A DNA stretch of 6,829 bases from Nitrospirota bacterium (GCA_021789735.1 JAJYJB010000104.1:1-6829), one strand, 5' to 3'; counted from the first letter of the stretch, positions 1-6,637 are shown. The notes: generated from the sequence alone by a model not told the origin. Numbers and translations are program-made.

Positions 1-1641
1 TTCCGATCTGCCCATATCTATAAGTCCCTGTTCATTGGGGCGCTCGGAAATGAGGAAAAATCTCGCATTGATGATATAACCGATCGCGGCAAGCAGCATG
101 AAATTCCGCCTTGCGTCCATGCTGGCCGCAAGCTCGCGCCCGGCGATTATGCTGGAAGTGGATACGTCCTTCAGGGCTGCCGCGGCATCGGATATCGCGG
201 CCCGGGGCACGCCGGTCAGTCTCTCTGTCTCTTCCGGCTCAGGCAGCTTGAACTCCTTTATGGCGGCCTCCAGCTCAAGGTTTTCCCCGGGCAGGGAATC
301 TTTTTTCATCCTCAGGAGTTCTTTTAAAAGCCCGGCCAGCGCAACGCCTTCGGCTCCGAAGACTGTGGGAAGTGAGTGCGTCCTGTGGCGTCTGAGCCCC
401 CGCGCATGGCCTATGGTTACCACTTTTCTGCCCGCCTTTGCCGCCGCCCTGACCTGCAGGCCCATGACCGGGTTTGTCTGCGTGGGGTCGCAGGCCACGG
501 TCAGCACGGCGTCCGAACCTGCAATGCCTGTTATGACATTTGCGGCTGCGCCCTGCCCGAAAAGGCCTTCAAGGAGGCCCTGGGCGTGCAAAAGGCCAAG
601 CCTTGCTACGGAATCTATATTGTTCGAACCGAAGCCCGCACGTAAAAACTTTTGGAATACGTAGTTGTCCTCATTGGTGCACCTGCTGCCGGCCATGCCG
701 CCTATCGCCCCGCCGCCGTGCCGGTTTTTTATCTCCAGGAGTCTGCTGGCGGCAAAGGCCAGCGCCTCATCCCAGCTTGCGGGCTCCAGCTTGCCGTTTT
801 TTCTTACCAGAGGCGTTTTAAGCCTCTCCGGGCTTCCAACATACCCATAACCGAACATTCCCCGGCCGCACAGAAGCCCGTTGTTCACTCCCTTGCCGAA
901 TGCCGGGGAAACTTTTTGTATGGCGTCCCCCCTTACCTCAAGGAGCATCGTGCAGCCCACTCCGCAGAAGGAGCACACCGTCTTCACGGCTTTGTCCATC
1001 TGCCAAGGCCTGTATGTGTACCTGTGGAGCCTGGACATGATCGCCCCGACCGGACATACGTTCAGGCAGTTTCCGCAGTATTCGCAGTTGTATCTGCCCC
1101 CTGAAAAGGGCTCTACGTGCGATCTGGCCCCCCTTCCCACAACCCCTATTGCGGAGGCCCCCTGGACAGAGTCGCACATGCGCACGCAGCGGGTGCACAT
1201 GATGCACCTCTCCATGTTCCTGACTATGATGGGGTCGTCCACGTTTTCGGGGAACGTCCTTTTGCCTTCCTCGAACCGCCCCGCGACCGCGCCGTATCTT
1301 ACCGTCAGGTCCTGGAGCGCGCACTCCCCGGCCTTGTCGCAGGTGGGGCACTGGAGAGGGTGGTTGATGAGCAGGAACTCAAGCATGGCCTTTCTTGCCG
1401 CAACCACCCTTGGAGTTTCGGTGTACACGGTCATGCCATCGGCTGCGGTCACGGTGCAGGAGGTCTGGAGCCTGGGCATCTTTTCTATCTCCACAAGGCA
1501 CATCCGGCACCCGCCCCACAGCTCCAATGCCGGATGGCTGCACAGGGTGGGAATTTCTATGCCGTTCTTTCTTGCGGCCTCAAGGATGGTGACAGGCCCT
1601 TCAAGCTCTATCTTCCTGCCGTTTATGGTAATTGAGATCAT
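1..1641 (-). CDS. nuoG: NADH-quinone oxidoreductase subunit G, partial (C-terminus beyond left edge)
   Basis: Large iron-sulfur subunit of complex I, passing electrons from NuoF/NuoE towards NuoI and NuoB in the cytoplasmic arm. I translated 547 codons from the ATG at 1641 to base 1 with no stop. An N-terminal [2Fe-2S] domain has C34, C45, C48 and C62 (cluster N1b). H94, C98, C101 and C107 follow (His-Cys3 cluster N5). Next come two complete CxxCxxCxxxC ferredoxin motifs, C146/149/152/156 and C186/189/192/196. The molybdopterin-oxidoreductase-like domain opens with C223, C226, C230 and C258 (N7 type) and continues to the edge. Canonical complex I keeps only one ferredoxin cluster (N4), so the second full set is unusual. 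At the position of the Mo ligand (Cys/Sec) in formate dehydrogenase there is G349, so catalysis at a Mo site is unlikely. The start is 4 nt after the nuoF stop; AGGTGA, overlapping that stop, is its ribosome site. A formate dehydrogenase or hydrogenase subunit is the alternative, but the operon argues for NuoG. Confidence 0.93.
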   Translation of the reverse strand, partial: MISITINGRKIELEGPVTILEAARKNGIEIPTLCSHPALELWGGCRMCLVEIEKMPRLQTSCTVTAADGMTVYTETPRVVAARKAMLEFLLINHPLQCPTCDKAGECALQDLTVRYGAVAGRFEEGKRTFPENVDDPIIVRNMERCIMCTRCVRMCDSVQGASAIGVVGRGARSHVEPFSGGRYNCEYCGNCLNVCPVGAIMSRLHRYTYRPWQMDKAVKTVCSFCGVGCTMLLEVRGDAIQKVSPAFGKGVNNGLLCGRGMFGYGYVGSPERLKTPLVRKNGKLEPASWDEALAFAASRLLEIKNRHGGGAIGGMAGSRCTNEDNYVFQKFLRAGFGSNNIDSVARLGLLHAQGLLEGLFGQGAAANVITGIAGSDAVLTVACDPTQTNPVMGLQVRAAAKAGRKVVTIGHARGLRRHRTHSLPTVFGAEGVALAGLLKELLRMKKDSLPGENLELEAAIKEFKLPEPEETERLTGVPRAAISDAAAALKDVSTSSIIAGRELAASMDARRNFMLLAAIGYIINARFFLISERPNEQGLIDMGRSE

Positions 1642-1645
1642 GGTC

Positions 1646-2923
1646 TCACCTGGCTATGACGGTCCGCGTATGATCATCCGGGCCAAACGGGCAGCCGTTT
1701 TTGATATGTTCCTCGAACTCTTCACGGAAATGCCTGAGGAAACCCAGGACCGCCGAGGCCGCTCCGTCGCCAAGGGGGCAGAAGGTGTTCCCAGCGATAT
1801 TCCTGGAGACGTCTTCAAGCAGCTGCAGGTCTCCCTCGCGGCCCTGCCTTGTCTCTATCCGTTCGAGTATGGCCCTGAGCCAGCTGGTGCCCTCACGGCA
1901 CGGCGTGCATTTGCCGCAGGATTCACGCTCGAAAAATTCAAGGGCCCTGTGCGCTACCCGTACAATGCATGTATCATTATCGAACACCATTACGCCACCC
2001 GAGCCAAGCATGCTCCCCTGTTTCTGGACAGAGACGAAGTCCATGGGGCAGTCTATCGCGTCCGGAGGCAGGACGGGCGCGGAGATCCCCCCAGGTATGA
2101 CGGCCTTCAGCCTCTTGCCGTTTTTGATCCCCCCGGCCTGCCCGTAGATTATTTCCCTGAGCGTTGTGCCCATGGGAAGCTCATAAAGGCCCGGTTTTTC
2201 CACGTGTCCGCTTACCGGGAAAAGCTTGTTGCCGGGACATCCGGGGTCCCCTATTTTGACGTACTGCGCGGCCCCGGCCCTCATGATGAAAGGGAGGTTT
2301 GCCAGGGTCTCCACGTTATTGACCATCGTGGGCCTGCCCCATAGCCCTGAGTTGACCGGGAAAGGCGGCTTCAGACGGGGCTGTCCTCTTTTGCCTTCAA
2401 GGGAGTTTATGAGGGCAGTTTCCTCTCCGCATATGTAGGCACCGGCGCCAAGGTGCACATGGATATCAAATCTCATCCCGCTGCCCATTATGTTTTCCCC
2501 AAGATAGCCCTTGCCGCGGGCCTCTTTGAGCGCGGCCTGCAGGATATCTTTTCCCTTTGGGTATTCCCCCCTTAAATAGATATATCCCAGCTCCGCCTTC
2601 AGGGCGCGTGCCGCTACGGCCATGCCTTCTATTAGTATGTGCGGGTTTTTCTCAAGGATCGCCTTGTCTTTGAACGTGCCTGGCTCTCCTTCATCGGCAT
2701 TGCAGATTATGTATTTGGGGAATTTAGGGTCTCCGGCCGCGAACGTCCATTTCATCCCGGTTGGGAAACCGGCGCCGCCCCTGCCCCGCAGGCCGGACTT
2801 TTTTACTTCCTCAATGATCAGGGCCGGCTCCATCGTGAGGGCCCTGGCAAGCCCCTGATAACCGCCCGCCTTTTCGTATCCGTCCAGGTTCGGATTTTCG
2901 ACGTCCAGAAGGTATCTGGTCAT
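1646..2923 (-). CDS. nuoF: NADH-quinone oxidoreductase subunit F, NADH/FMN-binding
   Basis: This is the site of NADH oxidation in complex I: it binds NADH and FMN and hands electrons to cluster N3. The 425-residue protein has the usual family length. The glycine-rich segment GRGGAGFPTGMKW (about 47-59), ADEGEPGTFKD (76-86) and GAYICGEETAL (161-171) form the FMN/NADH pocket. ESCGKCTPCREG places C336, C339 and C342, and C382 in NTFCPLGDG completes the [4Fe-4S] cluster N3. The gene starts 8 bp after the nuoE stop with no clear Shine-Dalgarno sequence, so translation is probably coupled to nuoE. It is followed after 4 nt by nuoG. No truncation or frameshift is visible. NuoF-like subunits also occur in NAD-dependent hydrogenases and formate dehydrogenases, but these often carry extra domains that this protein lacks, and the neighbours are complex I genes. 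Confidence 0.97.
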   Translation of the reverse strand: MTRYLLDVENPNLDGYEKAGGYQGLARALTMEPALIIEEVKKSGLRGRGGAGFPTGMKWTFAAGDPKFPKYIICNADEGEPGTFKDKAILEKNPHILIEGMAVAARALKAELGYIYLRGEYPKGKDILQAALKEARGKGYLGENIMGSGMRFDIHVHLGAGAYICGEETALINSLEGKRGQPRLKPPFPVNSGLWGRPTMVNNVETLANLPFIMRAGAAQYVKIGDPGCPGNKLFPVSGHVEKPGLYELPMGTTLREIIYGQAGGIKNGKRLKAVIPGGISAPVLPPDAIDCPMDFVSVQKQGSMLGSGGVMVFDNDTCIVRVAHRALEFFERESCGKCTPCREGTSWLRAILERIETRQGREGDLQLLEDVSRNIAGNTFCPLGDGAASAVLGFLRHFREEFEEHIKNGCPFGPDDHTRTVIAR

Positions 2924-2931
2924 TGGGCTGC

Positions 2932-3411
2932 TTATTTGTAGTTCTCCAGGACCTCTATCACTTTTTTCGCGTCCAGTCCGGTGTGCAGGTCATCGTTCAC
3001 AAGCATCGCGGGACCACTGCCGCAGGCCCCGATGCAATCCGCGATCTCAAGGGAGAAGCGGTTATCCGGGCTGGTATTGCCGGGCGCAAGGCCGTACAGG
3101 CCCTCGAGGATGCCTTTAAGCGTGCGGGCGCCCAACACCAAGCAGGAGACGTTCGTGCAAAGACGGATTACGTTTCTGCCCGTCTTTTTGTGCCTGTACA
3201 TAGAGTAGAATGTGGCCGTGCTACGAACGGTCATCTCCGGAAGCTCCAGGTATTCCGCTACCGCCTTCAGCGCCTCGGGTTTGAGCCACCCGAAATCTTC
3301 CTGGGCCACATGCAAGGCGGGCATTAGCGCCGCCCTGCCGGGGGGATACTTTTTTTTGATCTCTTCCAGGCGGGCAAGTGCCCCTGGGCTGAAAGCCGGG
3401 AAGTTTTCCAT
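2932..3411 (-). CDS. nuoE: NADH-quinone oxidoreductase subunit E, [2Fe-2S] thioredoxin-like
   Basis: This is the 24-kDa-type subunit of the N-module, binding [2Fe-2S] cluster N1a next to the FMN of NuoF. The protein has 159 residues, a normal length. An N-terminal helical part (about 8-60) precedes the thioredoxin-like domain. The cluster ligands are C85 and C90 in CTNVSC, and C126 and C130 in DCIGACGSGPAM. An in-frame TAA lies two codons upstream of the ATG at 3411, so the start cannot lie further out. The nearest strong Shine-Dalgarno core, GGAGG, is about 14 nt from the ATG, rather far, and lies within a short perfect hairpin (3422-3436). The 93-bp gap after nuoD contrasts with the 8-bp gap before nuoF. 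nuoE therefore begins the tightly coupled nuoE-nuoF-nuoG block and may be expressed somewhat independently of nuoABCD; that last point is inference. Confidence 0.96.
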   Translation of the reverse strand: MENFPAFSPGALARLEEIKKKYPPGRAALMPALHVAQEDFGWLKPEALKAVAEYLELPEMTVRSTATFYSMYRHKKTGRNVIRLCTNVSCLVLGARTLKGILEGLYGLAPGNTSPDNRFSLEIADCIGACGSGPAMLVNDDLHTGLDAKKVIEVLENYK

Positions 3412-3416
3412 TGCTT

Positions 3417-3475
3417 ATTTTATGCCCTCCGGGCATCGAATGTAAGGATTTTTTTATGTATCATATTCGCTCGCT
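3417..3475 (-). repeat. Intergenic repeat, copy A, in the nuoD-nuoE spacer
   Basis: Read on the minus strand, this 59-nt stretch begins AGCGAGCGAAT and ends GCCCGGAGGGCATAAAAT. It aligns with a 60-nt plus-strand stretch at 6459-6518 over its whole length with one gap; by hand count about 43 of 60 positions agree. The outer blocks match best: AGCGAGC then AAT at the left, and GGCATAAAAT exactly at the right. It fills most of the 93-bp spacer and ends 5 nt before the nuoE ATG, so it provides the 5' flank of that gene. The remainder of the spacer (3476-3504) shows nothing I recognise. Confidence 0.5.
3422..3436 (-). promoter_or_regulatory. Perfect hairpin holding the GGAGG upstream of nuoE
   Basis: On the minus strand the sequence reads ATGCCC-GGA-GGGCAT, a perfect 6-bp stem with a 3-nt loop. 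The only strong Shine-Dalgarno-like core before nuoE, GGAGG (3426-3430), spans the loop and one side of the stem. It is followed by AT-rich sequence up to the ATG 10 nt later. No T-run follows the stem, so it does not look like an intrinsic terminator. It could limit ribosome access, stabilise an mRNA end after processing, or simply be part of the repeat. The pairing is seen directly; the role is inference. Confidence 0.4.
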
Positions 3476-3504
3476 TTCCCCTTCGGGAGCCACTCGCATC
3501 CATT

Positions 3505-4704
3505 TCACCTGTCGCATTCGCCCAACACTATGTCTATGGTCCCTATATTGGCGATGACGTCCGCTATGAGCCCGCCCTCGCACAGCCTGGGGAGGACCGA
3601 GGCATGGACAAAAGAGGGCGCCCTTACCCTCATCCTGTAAGGTGTGCCCGTGCCGTCGCTTACGATATAGAAGCCCAGTTCTCCCTTCGGCACCTCACTG
3701 GCGGAATACACCTCGCCTGCTGGCGCGGTGAGAGGCCCCTTTGTCATGAGCACGAAATGGTGGATGAGGGATTCCATGCTCTTAAACAGGCTTTCCTTGG
3801 GAGGAAGCACGAATTTGGCCGCCTCGGGAGAAAGTATGGGCCCCGTTGGCAGCTGCTCGATGCACTGTTTTATTATCCGGTTTGACTGGCGGAGTTCCTC
3901 CATCCTGCAGCGGTACCTGTCGTAAACGTCCCCGTGGACTCCCAGAGGCACATCGAATTCCACTTTGTCATATACGTCATAAGGGAAGGCTTTTCTCACG
4001 TCGTAGTCCACGCCGGAACCCCTGAGAGTGGCCCCCGTAAGACCCCAGTTTACGGCCTCCGCGGCGGATATAACGCCTATGCCCTTTGTCCTTTTAAGCC
4101 AGATGCGGTTTTTGTCTATGAGGGTCTCGTATTCGTCCAGCCTGGCGGGGAATTGCTGGGTGAACTCATAAAGACTGTCCAGAAACTGCTGGGAGACGTC
4201 GTTTCTTACCCCCCCTATGCGCGGATAGCTTGCGGTGAGCCTGGCTCCGCAGGTCATCTCGAAGAGGTCCAGCAGCCATTCCCGCTCCCTGAAGGAGTAA
4301 AGGAAAACGGTCATCGCCCCAATGTCCAGGGCATGTGTGCCCAACCAGATTATATGGCTTGATATCCTTGTCATTTCGCACATGATGGTGCGGATGTATT
4401 TGGCCCTTTCCGGGGCCTCTATGCCAAAGAGCTTTTCGACGGCGATGACGTAGCCAACATTGTTGGACATGGAAGAGATATAGTCCAGCCGGTCCGTAAG
4501 CGGCAGGGCGGAAAGATAGGTCCGGTTCTCTCCCAGCTTCTCCACGCCCCTGTGCAGGTAGCCCACATGGGGAGTGCATTTGACGACGGTCTCGCCGTCA
4601 AGCTCCAGCACCAGCCTCAGGACCCCGTGAGTGGCGGGATGCTGCGGACCCATGCTGAGGGCGATCTCTTTTGTCTTTATCTCTTTTCCTTCTTGTTCTA
4701 TCAT
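3505..4704 (-). CDS. nuoD: NADH-quinone oxidoreductase subunit D, quinone-site subunit
   Basis: This is the 49-kDa-type subunit, descended from [NiFe]-hydrogenase large subunits. With NuoB it forms the quinone-binding cavity of the connecting module. The 399 residues are the normal length for a NuoD not fused to Nuo[11 protein letters not shown] (18-27) and [12 protein letters not shown] (45-56) are family hallmarks. H26 and Y75 are 49 residues apart, the same spacing as the quinone-headgroup His/Tyr pair of characterised enzymes (His38/Tyr87 in Thermus, His59/Tyr108 in cattle). The C-terminus [12 protein letters not shown] matches the usual ending, with Cys where Val or Ile is commoner. No hydrogenase nickel-ligand CxxC motifs are present, as expected. 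The start at 4704 leaves a 17-residue lead before MGPQHP, typical of the family; only a weak GGAAA precedes it. It is flanked by a 73-bp AT-rich gap before it and a 93-bp repeat-bearing gap after it. Confidence 0.97.
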   Translation of the reverse strand: MIEQEGKEIKTKEIALSMGPQHPATHGVLRLVLELDGETVVKCTPHVGYLHRGVEKLGENRTYLSALPLTDRLDYISSMSNNVGYVIAVEKLFGIEAPERAKYIRTIMCEMTRISSHIIWLGTHALDIGAMTVFLYSFREREWLLDLFEMTCGARLTASYPRIGGVRNDVSQQFLDSLYEFTQQFPARLDEYETLIDKNRIWLKRTKGIGVISAAEAVNWGLTGATLRGSGVDYDVRKAFPYDVYDKVEFDVPLGVHGDVYDRYRCRMEELRQSNRIIKQCIEQLPTGPILSPEAAKFVLPPKESLFKSMESLIHHFVLMTKGPLTAPAGEVYSASEVPKGELGFYIVSDGTGTPYRMRVRAPSFVHASVLPRLCEGGLIADVIANIGTIDIVLGECDR

Positions 4705-4753
4705 TTCAAATTTCCAAATTAAATTAGAAACCAGTATTTTTTATTTTTTATCT

Positions 4754-4771
4754 TTTCTGAAAGTTCAGAAA
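4754..4771 (-). other. Hairpin in the AT-rich nuoC-nuoD spacer
   Basis: The minus strand reads TTTCTGA-ACTT-TCAGAAA, a perfect 7-bp stem with a 4-nt loop, starting 6 nt after the nuoC stop. It is followed by A-rich rather than T-rich sequence (runs of A interrupted by T), so it is not a classical intrinsic terminator in the direction of nuo transcription. The rest of the 73-bp spacer (4705-4777) is very AT-rich compared with the genes around it and shows no convincing promoter. An mRNA-stabilising or processing hairpin is possible. Confidence 0.35.
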
Positions 4772-4777
4772 GGGCTT

Positions 4778-5317
4778 TTAGTTCCCCCATTCAAATTCCT
4801 TCAGTTTTTTAGACAACTCCACGACCTCCGTGTAACCATGCCAGTCTTCCTCGCCTGTGAAGCCCTCCACCGGGTAGTCCTTCCTCAGGGGATGGCCTTC
4901 CCAGTCCTCAGGCAGCAGCACTCTTCTTAAGTCCGGATGGCCTTCAAAGCGGATGCCGAGCATATCGTAGCATTCCCTTTCATGCCAGTTGGCCCCCTGC
5001 CAGATGGGAACGACCGAGCGGACCTGGGGGTCTTCCTCCGGCACCTGGACCCTGAGGCGTATAAAGTGCCTGCGGGTCATGGAATAAAGGTGATAGACGG
5101 CCTCGAAACGGGGCGTCTTTTTGTCCAGGTAATCCACGCCGCAGACATCCACAAGGTAGTCGAAGTCCAGTTCAGGGTCTTCCTTCAGCATGCGGCAGAT
5201 ATCGAACAGCCTGTCTTTTTTTAGGTGTGCGGATACCTGGTCCCTGAAGGAGGTTATTTCGGCAACTTCGCCGGGAAAGGCCTGCTTTATCTTTTCCGCT
5301 ATCTGAAGGGGCTCCAT
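4778..5317 (-). CDS. nuoC: NADH-quinone oxidoreductase subunit C (30-kDa type)
   Basis: Cofactor-free structural subunit of the connecting module, packing against NuoD in the cytoplasmic arm. The 179 residues match a stand-alone NuoC. The family signature is intact: [12 protein letters not shown] (111-122) followed by [14 protein letters not shown] (126-139) and [10 protein letters not shown] (140-149). The N-terminal 110 residues form the more variable alpha/beta part. The ATG at 5317 is preceded by a strong AAGGAG (5326-5331 on the minus strand) with 8 nt spacing, which fixes the start. The first 19 nt overlap the end of nuoB, so the two are probably translationally coupled. The C-terminus is short and ends EFEWGN, with no fusion to NuoD. 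Confidence 0.97.
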   Translation of the reverse strand: MEPLQIAEKIKQAFPGEVAEITSFRDQVSAHLKKDRLFDICRMLKEDPELDFDYLVDVCGVDYLDKKTPRFEAVYHLYSMTRRHFIRLRVQVPEEDPQVRSVVPIWQGANWHERECYDMLGIRFEGHPDLRRVLLPEDWEGHPLRKDYPVEGFTGEEDWHGYTEVVELSKKLKEFEWGN

Positions 5318-5883
5318 CTCAGCTGCTCCTTCTTTATTTTTTCCTGAAGCTTGATAATGCCCTCCATCAGGGCTTCCGGCCTGGGTGGGCAGCCGGGAAT
5401 GTAAACGTCCACGGGCAGGAAGCTGTCCACCCCCTGCACTGTGCTGTATGTGTTGAATATTCCGCCGGAACAGGCGCAGCTTCCCATGGCGATGACGTAC
5501 CTTGGCTCAGGCATCTGGTCGTACACCCGGCGCACTATGGGCGCCATCTTTTTTGTCACCGTGCCCGCGACGATTACGAAGTCCGCCTGCCTTGGCGAGC
5601 CCCTGAATATCACGCCCAGCCTGTCGAGATCATAATGGGAGGCGCCCGTGGCCATCATCTCGATGGCGCAGCAGGCAAGTCCGAAGGTGACCGGCCAGAG
5701 GGAGGATTGCCTACCCCAGTTCACAAGCTTGTCCAGCGACGCGATTATCGTGTTTGCGCCGGGGATGATCTTGAGCCCCTTTTCTATCTCCAGCACCCCG
5801 GTGTCCCCGCTCAGGATCTCACGCGCGGTAACGCCGGAGTTTTTTATCTCATTCCCATTTGAAGGCATCTTTTTTCCAGGCAT
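5299..5883 (-). CDS. nuoB: NADH-quinone oxidoreductase subunit B, cluster N2 subunit
   Basis: Carries the terminal [4Fe-4S] cluster N2, which reduces quinone at the interface with NuoD. Counting from the ATG at 5883 (194 residues), the ligands are the tandem C71-C72 in [10 protein letters not shown]136 in [11 protein letters not shown] and C165 in PGCPPRPEA. Their spacing matches known NuoB proteins. [20 protein letters not shown] is the usual family segment after the CC pair. Three in-frame ATGs are possible. The one at 5889 has its GGTGGGG too close. The one at 5883 has GGTGGGG at 7 nt, which I preferred. The one at 5868 has only a weak GGA. All three overlap the end of nuoA, by 41, 35 or 20 bp. 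About 45 residues precede the conserved core, somewhat longer than many NuoB N-termini, so the downstream start at 5868 remains possible. Confidence 0.96.
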   Translation of the reverse strand: MPGKKMPSNGNEIKNSGVTAREILSGDTGVLEIEKGLKIIPGANTIIASLDKLVNWGRQSSLWPVTFGLACCAIEMMATGASHYDLDRLGVIFRGSPRQADFVIVAGTVTKKMAPIVRRVYDQMPEPRYVIAMGSCACSGGIFNTYSTVQGVDSFLPVDVYIPGCPPRPEALMEGIIKLQEKIKKEQLRWSPFR

Positions 5884-6217
5884 AAACATACCCCACCATT
5901 AATATTGCTATGAAGAGCACCATTTCCACAAACGCATAGAGGCCCAGTTTATCGAAGGTTATCGCCCACGGGTAAAGGAAAATGGCCTCCACGTCGAAGA
6001 TAACGAAGAGCATGGCGACAATGTAGAATTTTACGGAAAACCTGTAGCGAGGCTCCTCCACCGGAGGGTTGCCGGACTCGTAAGGCATAAGCTTTTCCCT
6101 GTATGGCCGCCTGGGCCTTACAAGTATGCCTGCCACCAGAGACCCGATGCCGAACCCCAAGGCAATGACCATCAATATAAATATAGGGAGGTATGGAGAA
6201 AGAGCATGTCCGGTCAT
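5849..6217 (-). CDS. nuoA: NADH-quinone oxidoreductase subunit A, membrane subunit
   Basis: Small membrane subunit (ND3 type) lying beside the quinone cavity. The 122 residues contain three hydrophobic helices at about 9-32, 64-85 and 93-114. The loop between the first two holds the motif MPYESGNPP (44-52), which carries Ser where mitochondrial ND3 has the switch Cys; Ser is common in bacteria. The second helix has [12 protein letters not shown] (74-85) with the conserved acidic residues D75 and E77. The first ATG at 6217 was kept because the next Met (residue 16) would cut into helix 1. Only a weak GAG lies before it, and a strong promoter sits almost on top of the start (see the promoter entry). 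It is the first gene of the operon and overlaps nuoB. Confidence 0.96.
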   Translation of the reverse strand: MTGHALSPYLPIFILMVIALGFGIGSLVAGILVRPRRPYREKLMPYESGNPPVEEPRYRFSVKFYIVAMLFVIFDVEAIFLYPWAITFDKLGLYAFVEMVLFIAILMVGYVYAWKKDAFKWE

Positions 6218-6225
6218 ATCATCTC

Positions 6226-6255
6226 TTTATACTGCAACTGGGGGCTATAAGTCAA
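6226..6255 (-). promoter_or_regulatory. Predicted sigma-70 promoter for the nuo operon
   Basis: On the minus strand, TTGACT (6250-6255) and TATAAA (6226-6231) are separated by 18 nt, and each matches five of six consensus bases. Transcription from it would start near 6219, only about two bases before the nuoA ATG at 6217, so the message would be nearly leaderless. The position, just upstream of the first operon gene, supports it. The short leader is the main reason for doubt. Confidence 0.5.
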
Positions 6256-6322
6256 ATTGATAGGTGCCAATTAATATTAAAATGACCTTTTTGCCGGGTT
6301 TTTCCGGGTGGGGTTTGCCTTC

Positions 6323-6352
6323 TGGACGATAAGGGGCCTTTTTTGGTAATAT
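6323..6352 (+). promoter_or_regulatory. Predicted promoter for tRNA-Arg(CCT)
   Basis: TAATAT (6347-6352) is preceded by TGG, an extended -10 arrangement. TGGACG (6323-6328) lies 18 nt upstream and matches four of six -35 bases. Initiation would fall around 6359, right at the tRNA 5' end (6361), giving almost no 5' leader. The site is back to back with the nuo promoter, within a 143-bp region (6218-6360) that holds no gene. Confidence 0.35.
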
Positions 6353-6360
6353 ATCCGTTA

Positions 6361-6437
6361 GCCCCCTTAGCTCAGTAGGATAGAGCACAGGTTTCCTAAA
6401 CCTGGTGTCGCAGGTTCGATTCCTGCAGGGGGCACCA
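6361..6437 (+). tRNA. tRNA-Arg, anticodon CCT
   Basis: A full cloverleaf can be drawn. The acceptor stem GCCCCCT pairs with AGGGGGC over 7 bp. The D stem is GCTC/GAGC. The anticodon stem CAGGT/ACCTG encloses the loop TTCCTAA. The variable region is the 5-nt GTGTC, and the T stem GCAGG/CCTGC encloses TTCGATT. The anticodon at 6395-6397 is CCT, which reads the arginine codon AGG. The discriminator is A6434 and the 3' CCA is encoded at 6435-6437. AGG codons are used repeatedly in the neighbouring nuo genes, so this tRNA is of normal use to the cell. No partial duplicate of its 3' end, as an integrated element would leave, was seen in the window. Confidence 0.97.
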
Positions 6438-6458
6438 GCTTTTCCCGCTTAAATGCGC

Positions 6459-6518
6459 AGCGAGCAAATCTCGTTCGATCAGAAATTCCCTGCATCAGAG
6501 GCCCGAGAGGCATAAAAT
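6459..6518 (+). repeat. Intergenic repeat, copy B, downstream of the tRNA
   Basis: This 60-nt stretch begins AGCGAGCAAAT and ends GCCCGAGAGGCATAAAAT. It aligns along its full length with minus-strand copy A at 3417-3475 (about 43 of 60 positions by hand, one gap). In both copies a reading frame ends at the shared TAA in GGCATAA, with residues ending A-R-x-A. Here that frame could start at the ATG at 6453 and encode 20 residues, but it has no ribosome site and I do not call it a gene. Confidence 0.5.
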
Positions 6519-6620
6519 CCAAAAACGGACGCCTGGCAAGGAACAGCCGCTCCTTAGGGCATACGGCTCCGCCGCCGTGGAGCCGGAATAAATTCCGATC
6601 AAAAAATCCATTTGCTCCTC
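6459..6620. repeat. Structured element with imperfect inverted arms and two internal hairpins
   Basis: The left arm (about 6461-6490) and the reverse complement of the right arm (about 6585-6620) share GAGCAAAT, then GATC followed by a GAA-rich stretch, then ATTCC, with differences in between. Between the arms are two hairpins, both with 8-nt loops. The first is AAGGA/TCCTT (6538-6542 with 6551-6555), extended by outer GCC/GGC pairs to 6531-6560. The second is CGGCTCC/GGAGCCG (6564-6570 with 6579-6585). No transposase lies inside. The region could be a short miniature-transposon-like element, a structured RNA, or a degenerate repeat. No gene is supported in 6438-6637. Confidence 0.35.
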
Positions 6621-6637
6621 AGGCTTTACGTCTACTG

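Noticed and set aside
1..1641. A catalytic formate dehydrogenase or hydrogenase subunit instead of NuoG.
   Set aside because: The gene follows nuoA-F in standard order, and the Mo-ligand position is glycine.
881..2344. A 487-codon plus-strand reading frame.
   Set aside because: It lies antisense to nuoG and nuoF, whose minus-strand products have complete cofactor motifs. It is a shadow frame produced by codon bias.
3420..3503. A 27-residue minus-strand frame in the nuoD-nuoE spacer, with AGGTGA just before its ATG.
   Set aside because: The AGGTGA is formed by the end of nuoD and its stop, spacing is too short, and the frame runs through the repeat; nothing else indicates a leader peptide.
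4754..4771. Intrinsic terminator between nuoC and nuoD.
   Set aside because: The hairpin is AT-rich and is followed by A-rich, not T-rich, sequence in the direction of transcription.
6259..6276. A sigma-54-like TGGCAC on the minus strand upstream of nuoA.
   Set aside because: The required GC of the -12 element is absent at the correct distance.
6271..6280. Palindrome TTAATATTAA upstream of the nuo promoter as an operator.
   Set aside because: A 10-bp all-A/T palindrome is easily reached by chance in this AT-rich gap, and there is no second copy or regulator gene to support it.
6495..6611. A 38-residue minus-strand frame with GAGGAG 3 nt before the ATG.
   Set aside because: It runs through the hairpins and inverted arms of the repeat-like element, the ribosome-site spacing is short, and the translation has no protein-like pattern.
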